Shown here: positions 47,196 to 48,297 of the stretch, one piece after another
Layout of the letters: each line of letters starts with the position of its first letter
Position numbering within the stretch: the stretch's first letter is position 1
Source: Intestinibacillus sp. Marseille-P6563
GTDB taxonomy: Bacteria > Bacillota > Clostridia > Oscillospirales > Butyricicoccaceae
Reading direction: 5' to 3'
DNA length: 48,297 nucleotides
NCBI RefSeq assembly: GCF_900604335.1
Contig: NZ_UWOD01000004.1
Coordinates: 1 to 48,297 of the forward strand
Program-made: the position numbers and the translations under genes
Notes under the pieces: generated by a model
Seen by the model: only the letters and a program-made list of their open reading frames with translations
Told to the model about the DNA's origin: nothing
Database searches by the model: none

Positions 47196-48297
47196 ATGTT
47201 ACGAGAGGCTTTACCCGAAATCGTCACCGAAACCCTGCCCGGCCCCAAGGCACAGGCCATTTTAGACCGCCGCCATGCGGTCATTCCCAACGCCATCGGC
47301 TGCGTGTATCCGGCGGTCATCGAGCGCGGCGCGGGCGCCATCATCGAGGACGTGGACGGCAACCGCTTTCTGGACTGGATTGGCGGCGTCGGCGTGCTCA
47401 ACATCGGCTATTCGCACCCCGAAGTCGTCAAGGCCGTGCAGGAACAAGCCGCGCGGTATTTCCACGCCATGTTCAACGTCGTCACCCACGAAGGGTATGT
47501 GGCGCTCGCCGAAAAGCTGTGCGCGCTGGCCCCCGTCTGCGGCGAGCACAAGAAGGCCTTTTTCGCCAATTCGGGCGCCGAAGCCGACGAAAACGCGGTC
47601 AAGGTCGCGCGTGCTTACACCAAGCGCCCCAACATCATCGTCTTTTCGGGCGCCTTCCATGGCCGCACCATGCTGACCATGTCCATGACCTCCAAAAAGG
47701 CGTATGCCGCGGGCATGGGGCCGCTGCCGGGCGGCATCTTCCGCGCCCAGTTCCCGTATTATTACCGCAAGCCGACTGGCATGCCGCAGGAAGCCGCGCT
47801 CGATTACTACATGCAGTCCATCTATGATGTGTTCGAGCAGTGCGCGGCCGCGGACACCATTGCGGCCATTGTGGTCGAGCCGCTGCAAGGCGAGGGCGGC
47901 TTTATTCCCGCGCCGCTCGAATGGGTCAAGGCCGTGCGCGCGGTCTGCGACAAGTACGGCATTTTGCTGGTTGCCGACGAAGTGCAGACCGGTTTCTGCC
48001 GCACCGGCCGCATATTTGCCAGCCAGTACTGGGACGAGGCGGGCGTGCAGCCCGACCTGCTGACTACGGCCAAGTCGATTGCCGGCGGCGTGCCGCTATC
48101 CGCCATCGTCGGCCGGGCCGAAGTGCTGGACGCCCCGGCGCCGGGTACCATCGGCGGCACCTATTGCGGCAATGCGCTGGCCTGCGCCGCGGCGCTCAAG
48201 GTCATCGAGATCATGGAGCGCGACCATCTGGCCGACCGTTCGCTTGAGATCGGCAGCCGGGTCATGGCCCGCTACCGCGAGTTGATGGAGCAGTATG
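47196..48297 (+). CDS. gabT: 4-aminobutyrate aminotransferase-type class III PLP enzyme (partial, runs off the right edge)
   Basis: The 367 residues in the window form most of a class III aminotransferase. Landmarks are FLDWIGGVGVLNIGYSHPEV, the PLP phosphate loop FANSGAEADENAVKVAR, FHGRTMLTMSMTSKK, IVVEPLQGEGG, LVADEVQTGFCRTG (cofactor aspartate) and the Schiff-base lysine K293 in TTAKSIAGG. GabT enzymes pass the amino group of GABA to 2-oxoglutarate, giving succinate semialdehyde and glutamate. Exact substrate cannot be proved: other omega-amino acids are possible. AGGAGG lies eight bases before the ATG. The gene ends outside the window; control by the divergent PucR protein is likely. Confidence 0.9.
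   Translation, partial: MLREALPEIVTETLPGPKAQAILDRRHAVIPNAIGCVYPAVIERGAGAIIEDVDGNRFLDWIGGVGVLNIGYSHPEVVKAVQEQAARYFHAMFNVVTHEGYVALAEKLCALAPVCGEHKKAFFANSGAEADENAVKVARAYTKRPNIIVFSGAFHGRTMLTMSMTSKKAYAAGMGPLPGGIFRAQFPYYYRKPTGMPQEAALDYYMQSIYDVFEQCAAADTIAAIVVEPLQGEGGFIPAPLEWVKAVRAVCDKYGILLVADEVQTGFCRTGRIFASQYWDEAGVQPDLLTTAKSIAGGVPLSAIVGRAEVLDAPAPGTIGGTYCGNALACAAALKVIEIMERDHLADRSLEIGSRVMARYRELMEQY

Noticed and set aside
1-48297. CRISPR array, tRNA or rRNA genes
   Set aside because: No regularly spaced direct repeats and no cloverleaf or rRNA signatures were noticed on reading either strand; a dedicated search was not possible.

Overview
The window looks like part of the chromosome of a motile, monoderm, gut-type Clostridia (Oscillospirales-like; inferred from gene style, strong AGGAGG ribosome sites and families such as SLH surface proteins, BlaRI, PucR and GHKL kinases; no rRNA or marker gene is present to fix the species). 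The ends are chromosomal genes and the middle (about 16.2-34.5 kb) is a mobile and defence-rich accessory zone.

Region 1 (1-14.8 kb, minus strand): flagellin fliC is followed by an eleven-gene, tightly packed cluster. It holds a TPR-linked GT2 glycosyltransferase, glucose-1-phosphate cytidylyltransferase, three more GT2 enzymes, three radical SAM proteins (one frameshifted), a TylF-type and an FkbM-type methyltransferase and an Fe-S aldo/keto reductase. The likely role is making and attaching an unusual, methylated flagellin glycan. The cluster ends beside an IS3-family remnant at the left edge.

Region 2 (14.8-22.9 kb): an orphan GHKL sensor kinase; a serine recombinase with a repeat array upstream; a candidate type I toxin with a convergent small RNA; two tandem PemK/MazF toxins (the second frameshifted); a tyrosine recombinase; two copies of a repeat unit (hairpin, type I toxin locus, DUF5839-like gene) flanking a Fic protein; and a divergent XRE regulator module with twin operators.

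Region 3 (22.9-34.5 kb): a PLD-nuclease/P-loop ATPase gene of defence type; a scar of MazG-like and DUF91/NucS fragments cut by IS3-family elements; small membrane proteins; a two-gene unit of a Hint-domain protein and an 863-residue protein with a very hydrophobic C-terminus (the best candidate for an undescribed system); a RelB/DinJ antitoxin stub; and a Fic toxin-antitoxin pair between inverted palindromic repeats.

Region 4 (34.8-48.3 kb): blaI-blaR1 type regulator and sensor protease with operators, a 1590-residue SpaA/SLH surface protein, a dCache chemoreceptor, and a PucR regulator divergent from a GABA-type aminotransferase that runs off the right edge. No tRNA, rRNA or CRISPR array was seen.
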